This document shows, one piece after another, positions 16,516 through 23,927 of a stretch of DNA of 64,000 nt (position 1 is its first letter; the number at the start of each line of letters is the position of its first letter). The notes under the pieces are model-generated. The model saw only the letters and a program-made list of their open reading frames with translations, did no database searches and was not told the DNA's origin. The translations under genes were made by a program, and so were the position numbers. Source of the DNA: an uncultured Reyranella sp. (GTDB taxonomy: Bacteria > Pseudomonadota > Alphaproteobacteria > Reyranellales > Reyranellaceae); the NCBI RefSeq assembly GCF_945957355.1, contig NZ_CAMFKM010000006.1, forward strand, positions 186,001-250,000. Direction: 5' to 3'.

Positions 16516-17976
16516 ATGGCCACTTACGATATCGTCATCCGCAACGGCCAGGTGGCCGACGGAACAGGCAAAAAACTCTTCGCCGCCGACGTGGCGGTGA
16601 AGGGCGACCGCATCGCCGCCGTCGAGGCGCCGGGCACGCTGCGCGGCGACAACGAGATCGACGCTGCAGGCAAGGTCGTGGCGCCGGGCTTCATCGACGT
16701 GCACACGCACGATGACACCGCGCTGATCGACAACCCGGCCATGGCGATGAAGGCGAGCCAGGGCGTCACGACCGTGGTGTGCGGCAACTGCGGCGTCTCA
16801 GCTGCGCCATACGTCCGGCCCGACGTCGGCCACTGGATGTCGCTGATCATCAAGAAGAAGGAAAACCTGTCGAAGGACTTCGCGTCCTTTGCGGCCAAGG
16901 TCGATGCGGCGAAGCCCGCCATCAACGGCGCCTTCCTGATCGGCCACGGCACCCTGCGCATCAACTCTATGGGCGACGACCTCAACCGGGTCGCCACGGG
17001 CGCCGAGATCAAGCAGATGCGCGAACTGCTCGACCAGAGCCTCGAACAGGGCGCGATCGGCATGTCGAGCGGCCTGTTCTATGCGGTGTCCAGCCACGCC
17101 TCGACCGACGAGGTCGCGGAAGTGGCCGCGCCGCTCGGGCGCTGGGGCGGCGTCTACACCGCCCACATGCGCGACGAGGGCGACCATATCCTGAAGGCGA
17201 TGGACGAGACGTTCGAGATCGGCCGCCGCGTCGGCGCCGAGATCATCGTCTCGCACCACAAGTGTTCGGGCCGCTCCAATTTCGGGCGCATGAAGGAGAC
17301 GCTGCCGCATTTCAATGAGGCAATGAAGAAGCAGCAGATCTCCTTCGACGTCTATCCCTATGTCGCAGGCTCCACGATCCTGCGCAGCGACATGCTGGAA
17401 CGCGCCGACAAGGTCCTCATCACCTGGTCCGACAAGGTGCCGGGCATGAGCGGCCGCGACCTCAAGGAGATCGCCGAGGAGATGGGCTGCTCGATGAAGG
17501 AGGCGGCCGACCGGATCCAGCCGGCCGGCGCCATCTACTTCATGATGGACGAGAAGGACGTGCAGGCCGCGATGTCCCATCCGGGCGCCATGATCGGCTC
17601 GGACGGCATCCCGTTCGACGCTCATCCGCACCCGCGCCTGTGGGGCACCTTCCCCCGGGTGCTCGGCCACTATTCGCGCGACCTCGGCCTGTTCCCGCTC
17701 GAGGACGCGGTGCGGCGCATGACGTCCTATTCGGCGCAGCGCTTCCATCTGGCCAAGCGCGGCGAGGTGAAGCCCGGCTTCTATGCCGATCTCTGCATCT
17801 TCGATCCGGCGACGGTGATCGACACGGCCACGTTCGAAAAGCCGATCTCGCCGGCCAAGGGCATCGACACGGTGATCTGCAACGGCGCCTTCGCGTGGCG
17901 CGACGGCAAGCCGGGCGGCGGCCAGGCCGGCCGCGCTCTCAACCGCCAGGCCATGCAGGCCGAAGCGAGGGCCTGA
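16516..17976 (+). CDS. N-acyl-D-amino-acid deacylase (D-aminoacylase)
   Basis: A 486-residue amidohydrolase-superfamily enzyme. FIDVHTHDD (His63, His65) binds the metal, and VVCGNCGVS (Cys89 or Cys92) corresponds to the metal-bridging cysteine of D-aminoacylases. VSHHKCSG gives a further histidine, and MIGSDGIPFDAHPHPRLWG carries the catalytic Asp. It removes the acyl group from N-acyl-D-amino acids. The start lies 8 bp behind the M81 gene with AGGAG ahead, so the two are co-transcribed. A strong terminator follows at 18001. Which D-amino acid is preferred cannot be told. Confidence 0.92.
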   Translation: MATYDIVIRNGQVADGTGKKLFAADVAVKGDRIAAVEAPGTLRGDNEIDAAGKVVAPGFIDVHTHDDTALIDNPAMAMKASQGVTTVVCGNCGVSAAPYVRPDVGHWMSLIIKKKENLSKDFASFAAKVDAAKPAINGAFLIGHGTLRINSMGDDLNRVATGAEIKQMRELLDQSLEQGAIGMSSGLFYAVSSHASTDEVAEVAAPLGRWGGVYTAHMRDEGDHILKAMDETFEIGRRVGAEIIVSHHKCSGRSNFGRMKETLPHFNEAMKKQQISFDVYPYVAGSTILRSDMLERADKVLITWSDKVPGMSGRDLKEIAEEMGCSMKEAADRIQPAGAIYFMMDEKDVQAAMSHPGAMIGSDGIPFDAHPHPRLWGTFPRVLGHYSRDLGLFPLEDAVRRMTSYSAQRFHLAKRGEVKPGFYADLCIFDPATVIDTATFEKPISPAKGIDTVICNGAFAWRDGKPGGGQAGRALNRQAMQAEARA

Positions 17977-18000
17977 AGGTCCCGACGAATGCCAAAGAAA

Positions 18001-18024
18001 AGGCCCGCGAAAGCGGGCCTTTTT
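18001..18024. terminator. Bidirectional rho-independent terminator
   Basis: AGGCCCGC (18001-18008), a GAAA tetraloop, then GCGGGCCT and further T residues form a perfect 8 bp hairpin with a U-tract, ending the M81/D-aminoacylase transcript. The A-rich left flank makes a T-rich tail on the minus strand too, so it can also end dksA, whose stop is only a few bases away. Confidence 0.88.
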
Positions 18025-18029
18025 GCTGG

Positions 18030-18455
18030 TCAGTCGTTGCCTTCGTCGCGGCGGGTGCGCTCCATTCGCTCGTGGCGCTCCTGCGCCTCGACCGACAGGG
18101 TCGCGATCGGCCGGGCCTCGAGACGCTTCAGCGAGATCGGCTCGCCGGTCTCCTCGCAATAGCCGTAGGTGCCTTCCTCGATCGACTTGATCGCCTGGTC
18201 GATCTTGGAGATCAGCTTGCGGAAACGATCCCTCGTCCGCAACTCCAGCGAGCGGTCGGTCTCGGCGGTTGCGCGATCAGCGAGATCGGGCTGCGCCAGG
18301 CTCTCTTCCTGCATGTTCTGGAGCGTCTGATTGGACTCTTCGATCAGCTCGTCCTTCCACTTCAGCAGCTTCTGCCGGAAGTACTCCTGCTGCATCGGGT
18401 TCATGAAAGCTTCACGTTCTGACGGCCGATAATTCTGCGGCAACGTAATCGACAT
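18030..18455 (-). CDS. dksA: RNA polymerase-binding transcription factor DksA (zinc-less variant)
   Basis: A 141-residue DksA. The coiled-coil tip motif DLADRA (residues 57-62, pattern DxxDxA) that enters the secondary channel of RNA polymerase is intact. The globular end reads YGYCEETGEPISLKRLEARP and then ATLSVEAQ: only Cys100 remains of the four zinc cysteines (CxxT-x17-SxxA). This single-cysteine form is usual for alphaproteobacterial DksA, where it still works with ppGpp. I chose the ATG at 18455 with GGAG 9 nt upstream; the frame is open a further 47 codons but through the promoter. The gene is monocistronic. Confidence 0.95.
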   Translation of the reverse strand: MSITLPQNYRPSEREAFMNPMQQEYFRQKLLKWKDELIEESNQTLQNMQEESLAQPDLADRATAETDRSLELRTRDRFRKLISKIDQAIKSIEEGTYGYCEETGEPISLKRLEARPIATLSVEAQERHERMERTRRDEGND

Positions 18456-18523
18456 CGTCGGCAACTCCACTCGCAGCGTCGATGGTCCGCGCGGGGAAGG
18501 CGGACCCTTTTCGAAGCGCGCGG

Positions 18524-18552
18524 AGTATAGGGACGAGCCCCAGCGGAGCAAG
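18524..18552 (-). promoter_or_regulatory. Candidate sigma-70 promoter of dksA
   Basis: On the minus strand CTTGCT (18552-18547) and TATACT (18529-18524) are separated by 17 bp, close to the alphaproteobacterial housekeeping consensus. The predicted start near 18517 leaves a leader of about 60 nt before the dksA ATG. Confidence 0.55.
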
Positions 18553-18595
18553 AAGGTTTCAGCACCGGCCGCTGATTCAGCCGTGCACCGCAACA

Positions 18596-18612
18596 ATGAC
18601 AGAGACTGTCAT
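18596..18612. promoter_or_regulatory. 17 bp palindrome upstream of dksA, possible operator
   Basis: ATGACAG, three bases, CTGTCAT form a perfect inverted repeat between the bufC stop and the dksA promoter, about 45-60 bp ahead of the dksA -35 hexamer. The size suits a dimeric regulator. No protein is known to me for this exact site, and chance cannot be excluded. Confidence 0.35.
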
Positions 18613-18646
18613 AAATCCTCAAAAATGCGGGCTTTTTGCCCTGGGC

Positions 18647-19420
18647 TCAGCAATCTTGTTGCAACGCAGCAAATGCCTGCAAAGCGAGCAGCCGCGCCAC
18701 GCTTGTCGAGAGGTCGAAAGCCGGTTCGGTCGCAAACGCGGCCTGGGCGCCCTCCTCCAGCGTCTTGCCGTCGTCGAGCGCCTCCACGAAGGCCGCCTCG
18801 GCCGGGGACAGGGTAGCGAAGGCCGCATCGTCGGCACGGCGCAGCACGATCACCGCAACGCCGCCTTCATCCAGCGACACCCGTCCTGTCGCCGTCCCGG
18901 GCCGGGACGCATGCCAGATCCTGTCGATCGGATAGGCCGACCGGACAAGAGTCGAGCCGGCGGCGAGGGAGACCCTCGAAGCCAGCAGGCCTTCGGGTGG
19001 CAGGTCGGCGAGGTCGGACACAGACAGCCGGGAGTGCCAGGGCGCATGAAACGCCAGATTCAGAGCCCAATCGAGCCGTGCCATATCGGCCAGGTAGGGC
19101 AGCGAAGCGGCCGGCCCGTACCCGGCAACGAAGGCCGGGAAGGCCTCGCCATATTCGGCCAGCACCGGTTGCCGCGGCAGGTCCGCCGCCGCGAGCTCCC
19201 TGGCCATGATCCGGAAAAAGTCTTCCCCGACGATCGCCTGGACCGTCGAGTAGGTGGCGGCAAGGGCCGTCGCGAGACTCTCCGCCACGTGATGGCGATG
19301 GACCCGTAGACGCGCTGCGGCGGTGATCGAATCGCCAACGACGGCCTCTGCCAGGTCAGGCCGGTCCTCGCCCCCCAGCTGGGCGGCAAAAGCCGCCTGC
19401 AGATCACGCAGCGCGAGCAT
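18647..19420 (-). CDS. bufC: Bufferin RiPP cluster partner protein BufC (HvfC/DUF2063 N-terminal domain)
   Basis: A 257-residue protein with the DUF2063 layout. The N-terminal helical domain starts LRDLQAAFAAQL and continues through RLRVHRHHVAESLATALAATY, VGEDFFRIMARELA and PVLAEYGEAFPAFVAGY. A C-terminal domain includes PAEAAFVEALDDGKTLEEGAQAA. In MNIO-type RiPP systems this protein binds the precursor peptide and presents it to the DUF692 enzyme. It overlaps bufB by 17 bp. The start is M at 19420; the frame is open to 19567. A short GGGC/GCCC hairpin with T residues after the stop (18621-18641) may be a weak terminator. Confidence 0.87.
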   Translation of the reverse strand: MLALRDLQAAFAAQLGGEDRPDLAEAVVGDSITAAARLRVHRHHVAESLATALAATYSTVQAIVGEDFFRIMARELAAADLPRQPVLAEYGEAFPAFVAGYGPAASLPYLADMARLDWALNLAFHAPWHSRLSVSDLADLPPEGLLASRVSLAAGSTLVRSAYPIDRIWHASRPGTATGRVSLDEGGVAVIVLRRADDAAFATLSPAEAAFVEALDDGKTLEEGAQAAFATEPAFDLSTSVARLLALQAFAALQQDC

Positions 19421-20243
19421 CCGCCTTCGTCTCGCTTCGGAGCGACCGCGCCGCCCTGCTCGACTCGTCGAGCAGGACGTCGAGCGGCGGCAGGTCCGTG
19501 TCCCATTCGACCAGGGTCGGGCGTGGCCCATACCGCCGCACGATCCGCTCGAACAGGGTCCACACACCCTCCCCGACCCGGCTCCCGTGATCGTCGATCA
19601 GGATCGGCTCGCCATCGGCGTCGTTCACCGCGTGGCCAGCAAGATGGTATTCGCCGATCGCCGACGCCGGCAGGTCCCGGAGCCACGCTCCGGGATCCAG
19701 CCGCAGATTGTGCGCCGTGACGACGATATTGTTGGCGTCGAGCAGCAGGCCGCAGCCGGTCCGGCGGGCGAGTTCGGCCAGGAACTCGGGTTCGCAAAGT
19801 GTCGAATAGGCGAACGCCAGGTAGCAGGACGGATTTTCGACAAGCACCTGCCGGCCCAGACGGTCCTGCAGCCGGTCGACATTGCGCGCGACCACTTGCA
19901 GTGCCTCTTCCGTATAGGGCAGTGGCAGCAGGTCGTTGAAGTAGCGGCCACCGGCCACGCTCCAGGAAAGATGCTCGGAGACGAGCGTCGGCTGGAGACG
20001 ATCGACCAGTGCCGCCACACGATCCAGATGCGCGTCGTCGAGGCCGTCGACGGACCCGAGCGACAGGCCGACCGCGTGAACGGAGAACTCGTAGTCCCGG
20101 CGCAGGAGCTCGACGGTTCCCAGTGCCGGAGAGTGCGCCAGATAGTTCTCGGCGTGAATCTCGAGAAAGCCGGTCGCCGGACGGTCGCGCGCGATTTCCG
20201 CGAGATGCGGCGAGCGCAGGCCGATGCCGGCAACCGGATCCAT
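19404..20243 (-). CDS. bufB: DUF692 multinuclear non-heme iron oxidase BufB (HvfB-like)
   Basis: A 279-residue TIM-barrel protein of the MNIO (DUF692) family. Likely iron ligands are seen in LEIHAENYL (His30, Glu32), SVHAVGLSLGS (His56), SEHLSWS, VLVENPS, LLLDANNI, GEYHLAGH and DDHG, all in family order. MNIOs modify cysteines of precursor peptides; in bufferins the product is a thiooxazole that binds copper. The ATG at 20243 is 2 bp behind the bufA stop, which fixes the start. Operon order is bufA-bufB-bufC. It is cytoplasmic; the product is exported via the precursor's signal peptide. Confidence 0.93.
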   Translation of the reverse strand: MDPVAGIGLRSPHLAEIARDRPATGFLEIHAENYLAHSPALGTVELLRRDYEFSVHAVGLSLGSVDGLDDAHLDRVAALVDRLQPTLVSEHLSWSVAGGRYFNDLLPLPYTEEALQVVARNVDRLQDRLGRQVLVENPSCYLAFAYSTLCEPEFLAELARRTGCGLLLDANNIVVTAHNLRLDPGAWLRDLPASAIGEYHLAGHAVNDADGEPILIDDHGSRVGEGVWTLFERIVRRYGPRPTLVEWDTDLPPLDVLLDESSRAARSLRSETKADARAA

Positions 20244-20245
20244 GC

Positions 20246-20494
20246 TCAGCCGGGCGTGAGCTTGCCGCCGACGATCTTCTCGCAGGCGCCCTTGGGCACC
20301 GACACCCAAGCGTCGGCCTGCGCATCCTTCTTCGATGTACCGGCACACGACGACTTCGCCGTCTGGCAGTCGTTCTTGCCGGCCTTCGCGATGCCGTAGC
20401 ATTTTTCCATGTTACCCTGCGCCTGGCTGGTGGCCGCCGGCAGCACGAGCGCGGCGGCGAGAGCTGAGGCGATGGCGACGCGGGTGCTGTTCAT
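20246..20494 (-). CDS. bufA: Bufferin-type RiPP precursor (DUF2282), copper-buffering metallophore BufA1
   Basis: An 82-residue precursor with a Sec signal peptide (hydrophobic residues 7-22, cleavage near AQ-GN at 26/27) and four conserved cysteines at 32, 43, 50 and 71 in MEKCYGIAKAGKNDC, SSCAGTS and KGACEKIVGG, the bufferin-1 core pattern. DUF692/DUF2063 partners lie directly downstream. GGAGG is 5 nt before the ATG at 20494; an upstream ATG at 20506 lacks a site. The mature product is expected in the periplasm, sequestering excess copper. The chemistry is inferred from the family. Confidence 0.92.
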   Translation of the reverse strand: MNSTRVAIASALAAALVLPAATSQAQGNMEKCYGIAKAGKNDCQTAKSSCAGTSKKDAQADAWVSVPKGACEKIVGGKLTPG

Positions 20495-20596
20495 TGTGTC
20501 CTCCATGACATGATGAAACCCAGTCTATACTGCAGATTGAGGCAGCAGGGCGTCAGGCGCCCGATAACGTACCCACATCGGCGGAGTAACGGAAAC

Positions 20597-20791
20597 TTGT
20601 TCGACAAGCCCGGCAACGGACTGCTTAGCCCCGGCGACTTCGTGCGTCATCCCGGCCGCCCGGACTGGGGCCTGGGTCAGATCCAGTCGATGATCGACCA
20701 TCGCATCACCGTCAATTTCGAGAATGCCGGCAAGGTCGTCATCGACGGCAACGTCATCGAACTCGCTCCAGGCGACGCATCGCCTCGCTGA
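20597..20791 (+). CDS. DUF3553 domain-containing small protein
   Basis: A 64-residue protein with LLSPGDFVRHPGRPDWGLGQ, then IQSMIDHRITVNFENAGKV, the complete DUF3553 core: a small beta-barrel/SH3-like fold related to the end domains of UvrD/RecB-type proteins and CarD-like modules. I chose TTG at 20597 because family members are about 60 residues and GGAG lies upstream. The frame also opens with ATG at 20510, but the extension is compositionally odd and overlaps the region where the bufA promoter should be. The 3' end overlaps mobA tail-to-tail by 38 bp. Confidence 0.78.
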   Translation: MFDKPGNGLLSPGDFVRHPGRPDWGLGQIQSMIDHRITVNFENAGKVVIDGNVIELAPGDASPR

Positions 20792-21434
20792 GCTCGGCCG
20801 GCGTATTGACGTTCAGAAACGGCGCGGCGTTGCCCGGCCACACGAGTTCCTCGAAGGCATAGCGCTGGGCGAAGGTCTCGACCCGGCGCATCCCTTCCTC
20901 GAGGATGGCGCGGCGGAGATCGGCGGCAAGCTTCACCGACCAGATGGCGAGCGTATGCTCACGCCGCTTGCCGTGACGAACCATCAGGACGTCGGGCTCG
21001 GGAACATGCATCAGTCCACACAGCCGGACGGTGAGATCGAGCGGCAGGAACGGCACGTCGGCCGGCGCCGTCAGGATCCAGCCGCTATGGGGATGATGCG
21101 CCAGCGCCCATTCCATCCCGGCCAGGATGCCGGCCAGAGGCCCGAGTCGCCGTCCCTCGCGCCGGGCCATCTCCTGGATATCCGGCGGATCGGCGATCAC
21201 CGGCACGCCGAGTGCGCGAAATTCCGGCGCCGGATCATTGGCGACGATCACGAGGTCCATGACCTGCGGCCGCAGCCTGTCCACGACATGCGCCACCATG
21301 GGCCGACCTGCGAGCAGGCGCAGCGGTTTCAGCGCGCCCGGTCCCATGCGTCGCCCCTCGCCGCCCGCCAACACAACGCCGACCACAGCCCCGCTGCGAA
21401 CGGGTCCGAAATTTTGCAACGCTTTCGCCGTCAT
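20754..21434 (-). CDS. mobA: Molybdenum cofactor guanylyltransferase
   Basis: A 226-residue nucleotidyltransferase. The N-terminal VVLAGGEGRRMG is the MobA/GlmU-type nucleotide loop, LKPLRLLAGRPMVAHVVDRL continues the fold, and LTAPADVPFLPLDL carries the metal-binding Asp; FLNVNTPAEL closes the domain. It attaches GMP to molybdopterin to make the bis-MGD cofactor. The start at M 21434 puts the loop at residue 21; the frame continues to 21482. No mobB or mo-enzyme gene is adjacent. Confidence 0.92.
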   Translation of the reverse strand: MTAKALQNFGPVRSGAVVGVVLAGGEGRRMGPGALKPLRLLAGRPMVAHVVDRLRPQVMDLVIVANDPAPEFRALGVPVIADPPDIQEMARREGRRLGPLAGILAGMEWALAHHPHSGWILTAPADVPFLPLDLTVRLCGLMHVPEPDVLMVRHGKRREHTLAIWSVKLAADLRRAILEEGMRRVETFAQRYAFEELVWPGNAAPFLNVNTPAELSEAMRRLERVR

Positions 21435-21481
21435 GGTGGCACTATGCGACGACGATGAAATCAAGCAAGGGGGAGGCTCCA

Positions 21482-22282
21482 ATGACGTTCAGCATCGCCA
21501 AGGCGGCCACATGGCTGCATCAGGTCGACAAGGCCCGTGCCGTGGTCGGATGGTGGCCGGAACGGTTCGCAACGGACGACGAACGCCTCGCCTACAAGGT
21601 CCAGGACGCCTTCCTCAAGAAGCAGGTCGTCAAGCAGGGCCCGCTGGTCGGCTACAAGATCGCGCTGACCTCGCCGCAGATCCTGGCGCAGACCGGCCTG
21701 AAGGGGCCCGCCTACGGGCCGATCCGCAAGAAACGCGTATTCGAGCACAAGGCGACGGTCCGCGCCGATCGCTGGACACGACTGGGCGCCGAACTCGAGA
21801 TCATCCTGATCGTGAATGCCGACGTCCCGGCGCCCAAGGGCAAGCCCTACGACCGCGACTCGATCGCGCAATATGTCGGCGAGGCGCGCGCCGGTTTCGA
21901 GCTGATCGAGGACCGCGGCGCCGACTACAGCCGACTTGCGGTCAATCCGCTGATCATGGATGCCGGCTGGAACGGTGGCTCGCTGCTGGCGAAACCCAAC
22001 AAGAACTGGGCGAAACTCGATCTCGGCAATCTGCACGGCTCGGTTTCCTTCGACGGCAAGGTCGTGCGCGAGGGCCACTCGGGAGATGTGCTGGGTCACT
22101 GCTACAATGCGCTGGCGTGGCTTGCGAACAAGCTCGGCGACCATGGCAAGCGCCTGAAGAAGGGCATGATCGTCTCGTCGGGCAGCATGGTGGCCTGCCA
22201 GTTCGTGCCGCCGGGCAGCACCGCAACCGGCAGGATCGAGGGCCTGGGCGAAGTGACGCTGAAGTACGAGCTGCCGAAGTAG
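21482..22282 (+). CDS. 2-keto-4-pentenoate hydratase/fumarylacetoacetate-hydrolase-fold protein
   Basis: A 266-residue protein of the FAH/hydratase family. GPLVGYKIALTSPQ, GAELEIILIVNADVP (metal-binding Glu in E-x-E), ARAGFELIEDRG and the closing MVACQFVPPGSTATGRIEGLG follow the 2-hydroxypenta-2,4-dienoate hydratase/oxalocrotonate decarboxylase pattern. It would hydrate or decarboxylate a meta-cleavage-type keto acid, but no catechol pathway genes are nearby. The ATG at 21482 has GGGAGG with a 5 nt spacer. It is divergent from mobA and convergent with pdeM. Confidence 0.85.
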   Translation: MTFSIAKAATWLHQVDKARAVVGWWPERFATDDERLAYKVQDAFLKKQVVKQGPLVGYKIALTSPQILAQTGLKGPAYGPIRKKRVFEHKATVRADRWTRLGAELEIILIVNADVPAPKGKPYDRDSIAQYVGEARAGFELIEDRGADYSRLAVNPLIMDAGWNGGSLLAKPNKNWAKLDLGNLHGSVSFDGKVVREGHSGDVLGHCYNALAWLANKLGDHGKRLKKGMIVSSGSMVACQFVPPGSTATGRIEGLGEVTLKYELPK

Positions 22283-22288
22283 AGCCGG

Positions 22289-22984
22289 CTATCTGAAGGT
22301 CGCGTCAGGCCGGAGCTGCCGCCACGACAGGCGGCGCACCGTTTCCTTCCCGACGACGAGCGCGTCGTAGTCGTCGGGAAAGAGCTGTGCGATCGCAGGG
22401 TCGAGCGCGTTGAGGCCACCGGCATAGGCACCGAACGCCGGGAGGATGAGACGCCTCCCGTCGGTGAGGAAGCAACGCCGCCGCAAGCCGCGCCCTCGCA
22501 CCGTGAGGGCCGCCACCGGATGATAGTGGCCCGAGACCTCGCCGTCGGCCGGTCCGAACAGCGCCTCGTGCCGGAACACCAATGGCCCCGCCTTGATCTC
22601 TTCCGCGACCTCTCCCCAGCCGGACGGCGGCGGTGTGGGGTCGTGATTGCCGGCGATCCACACGAAGCGCGTCCGGGACGTCAGCCGTTCGATCTCCCGC
22701 CGCTCCTCGTCCGGCATGCGCTCGATGGCCGCACGATCGTGAAAGGAGTCGCCCAGGCAAACGACCGTGCGCGGTTGCACGGCTTCGATCAGCGCCGCCA
22801 GCATGCCCACGGTTTGGCGCGTGTCGTAGCGCGGCAGCAGTTTGCGAGCGCCGACCGCATAGGACGAGCCCTTCTCCAGATGAAGATCGGCCACTGCCAG
22901 CAGCCGCTCCGCCGGCCAGTGCAATGCGCCCATCGGCAGCGCTTCGAGCGGCTCTCCCGCACAGATGAACTCGAGCCGGTTCAT
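22289..22984 (-). CDS. pdeM: Ligase-associated DNA-repair endonuclease PdeM (calcineurin-like phosphoesterase)
   Basis: A 231-residue metallophosphoesterase with all core motifs: VADLHLEKG (D-x-H), CLGDSFHD (GDxxxD), WIAGNHDP (GNHD) and SGHYHPVA (GHxH), an exact fit to the PdeM/SbcD-like group. PdeM usually clusters with an ATP-dependent ligase, Lhr helicase and exonuclease; none of these is in the window, so it is separated from its partners. The ATG at 22984 follows AGAGGAC. The much longer open frame upstream is unlikely to be coding. Confidence 0.88.
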   Translation of the reverse strand: MNRLEFICAGEPLEALPMGALHWPAERLLAVADLHLEKGSSYAVGARKLLPRYDTRQTVGMLAALIEAVQPRTVVCLGDSFHDRAAIERMPDEERREIERLTSRTRFVWIAGNHDPTPPPSGWGEVAEEIKAGPLVFRHEALFGPADGEVSGHYHPVAALTVRGRGLRRRCFLTDGRRLILPAFGAYAGGLNALDPAIAQLFPDDYDALVVGKETVRRLSWRQLRPDATFR

Positions 22985-23086
22985 GTCCTCTTGCGGTCGA
23001 AGCCCCGCCGGAATCCTGCCACGATCCCTCGCCATTCCATACGAAGCACGATTGACCCGATACCGGCCTGTGCGCAAGGTGGCGTG

Positions 23087-23878
23087 ATGCAGCGTCTTGT
23101 GTGTTTCGTCCTCATGGCGTTCCTCGGCGGACCGCAGCTTGCGTTCGCGCAGATGCAGCCACATCGCGCAGAGTACGTGCTGCGACTGGGCGCCGCCGCC
23201 AATGCGCCTCGGATCGGCACGGCGATCCACGATCTCTCCCAGGATTGCGCCGGCTGGCACCTCAAGCGCGACATCACGTCCGAGATCGCGCTGACCGCCT
23301 CCTGGAAGATGAGCCTGTCCTCCAAGCTCGACGCCCAGGAGCCGCGCAGCGGCAACAGCCTGCGCTACCAGACCACGCAGGTTCAGAACGGCAACAAGCG
23401 CGAGACCACGGGCCGCGTCCAGCGCGCCAAGGGCGAGTTGCGCGCCGAGATCGCGACGGCAGGAGCGCAGCCCTCGCAGTTCTTCCTGCCCTTCGCCACA
23501 CTGATGCCGGTAGCGGCGATCGACCATCTCACCGAACGGCTCCGCGCCAATGCCGTCTCGTTTCCCGCCCTGATGTTCGACCCCGAGGTCATGGGGGACG
23601 GTTTCCTGATCGATGTGACGCAGCTGGAGGATGGCCGCCTGCGGGCGTCCCGTCCGACGGACAAGCCTGTCGCCACGCCCAAGGGGAAGTCCTGGCCGGT
23701 ATCCATGAGCTTCACCCGCGGTCGCGACCAGGCTCAGCGCCCCCTCTTCTCGGTGACGGCGCAGGTCTTCGAGAATGGCGTCCTCGACCGGCTGACCGTC
23801 GATACCGGGCTGCTCACCGTCACCGCGGATCTCCAGAGCCTGGAGATGCGGCCGGCGCCCAACTGCCCCCGCTCCTGA
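23087..23878 (+). CDS. EipB-like (DUF1849) cell-envelope integrity protein
   Basis: A 263-residue secreted protein with a signal peptide ending AFA-Q at about residue 21/22. MQPHRAEYVLRLG, then CAGWHLKRDITSEIALT and a beta-rich body match EipB, a periplasmic beta-spiral protein needed for envelope integrity in Brucella and conserved in Alphaproteobacteria. Two mature cysteines, in SQDCAGW and PAPNCPRS at the C-terminus, are placed to form EipB's end-to-end disulfide. Start ATG at 23087 with AAGG upstream. It precedes the photolyase gene by about 50 bp; co-transcription is possible. Confidence 0.86.
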   Translation: MQRLVCFVLMAFLGGPQLAFAQMQPHRAEYVLRLGAAANAPRIGTAIHDLSQDCAGWHLKRDITSEIALTASWKMSLSSKLDAQEPRSGNSLRYQTTQVQNGNKRETTGRVQRAKGELRAEIATAGAQPSQFFLPFATLMPVAAIDHLTERLRANAVSFPALMFDPEVMGDGFLIDVTQLEDGRLRASRPTDKPVATPKGKSWPVSMSFTRGRDQAQRPLFSVTAQVFENGVLDRLTVDTGLLTVTADLQSLEMRPAPNCPRS

Positions 23879-23927
23879 CCTAGCTCGCGGCGATCATCCA
23901 TTCGTTCGTCATGTGCGTATGTCGCAC

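Noticed and set aside
22985..23527. Upstream extension of the pdeM frame to 412 residues
   Set aside because: It runs antisense to the EipB-like gene and lacks protein-like composition.
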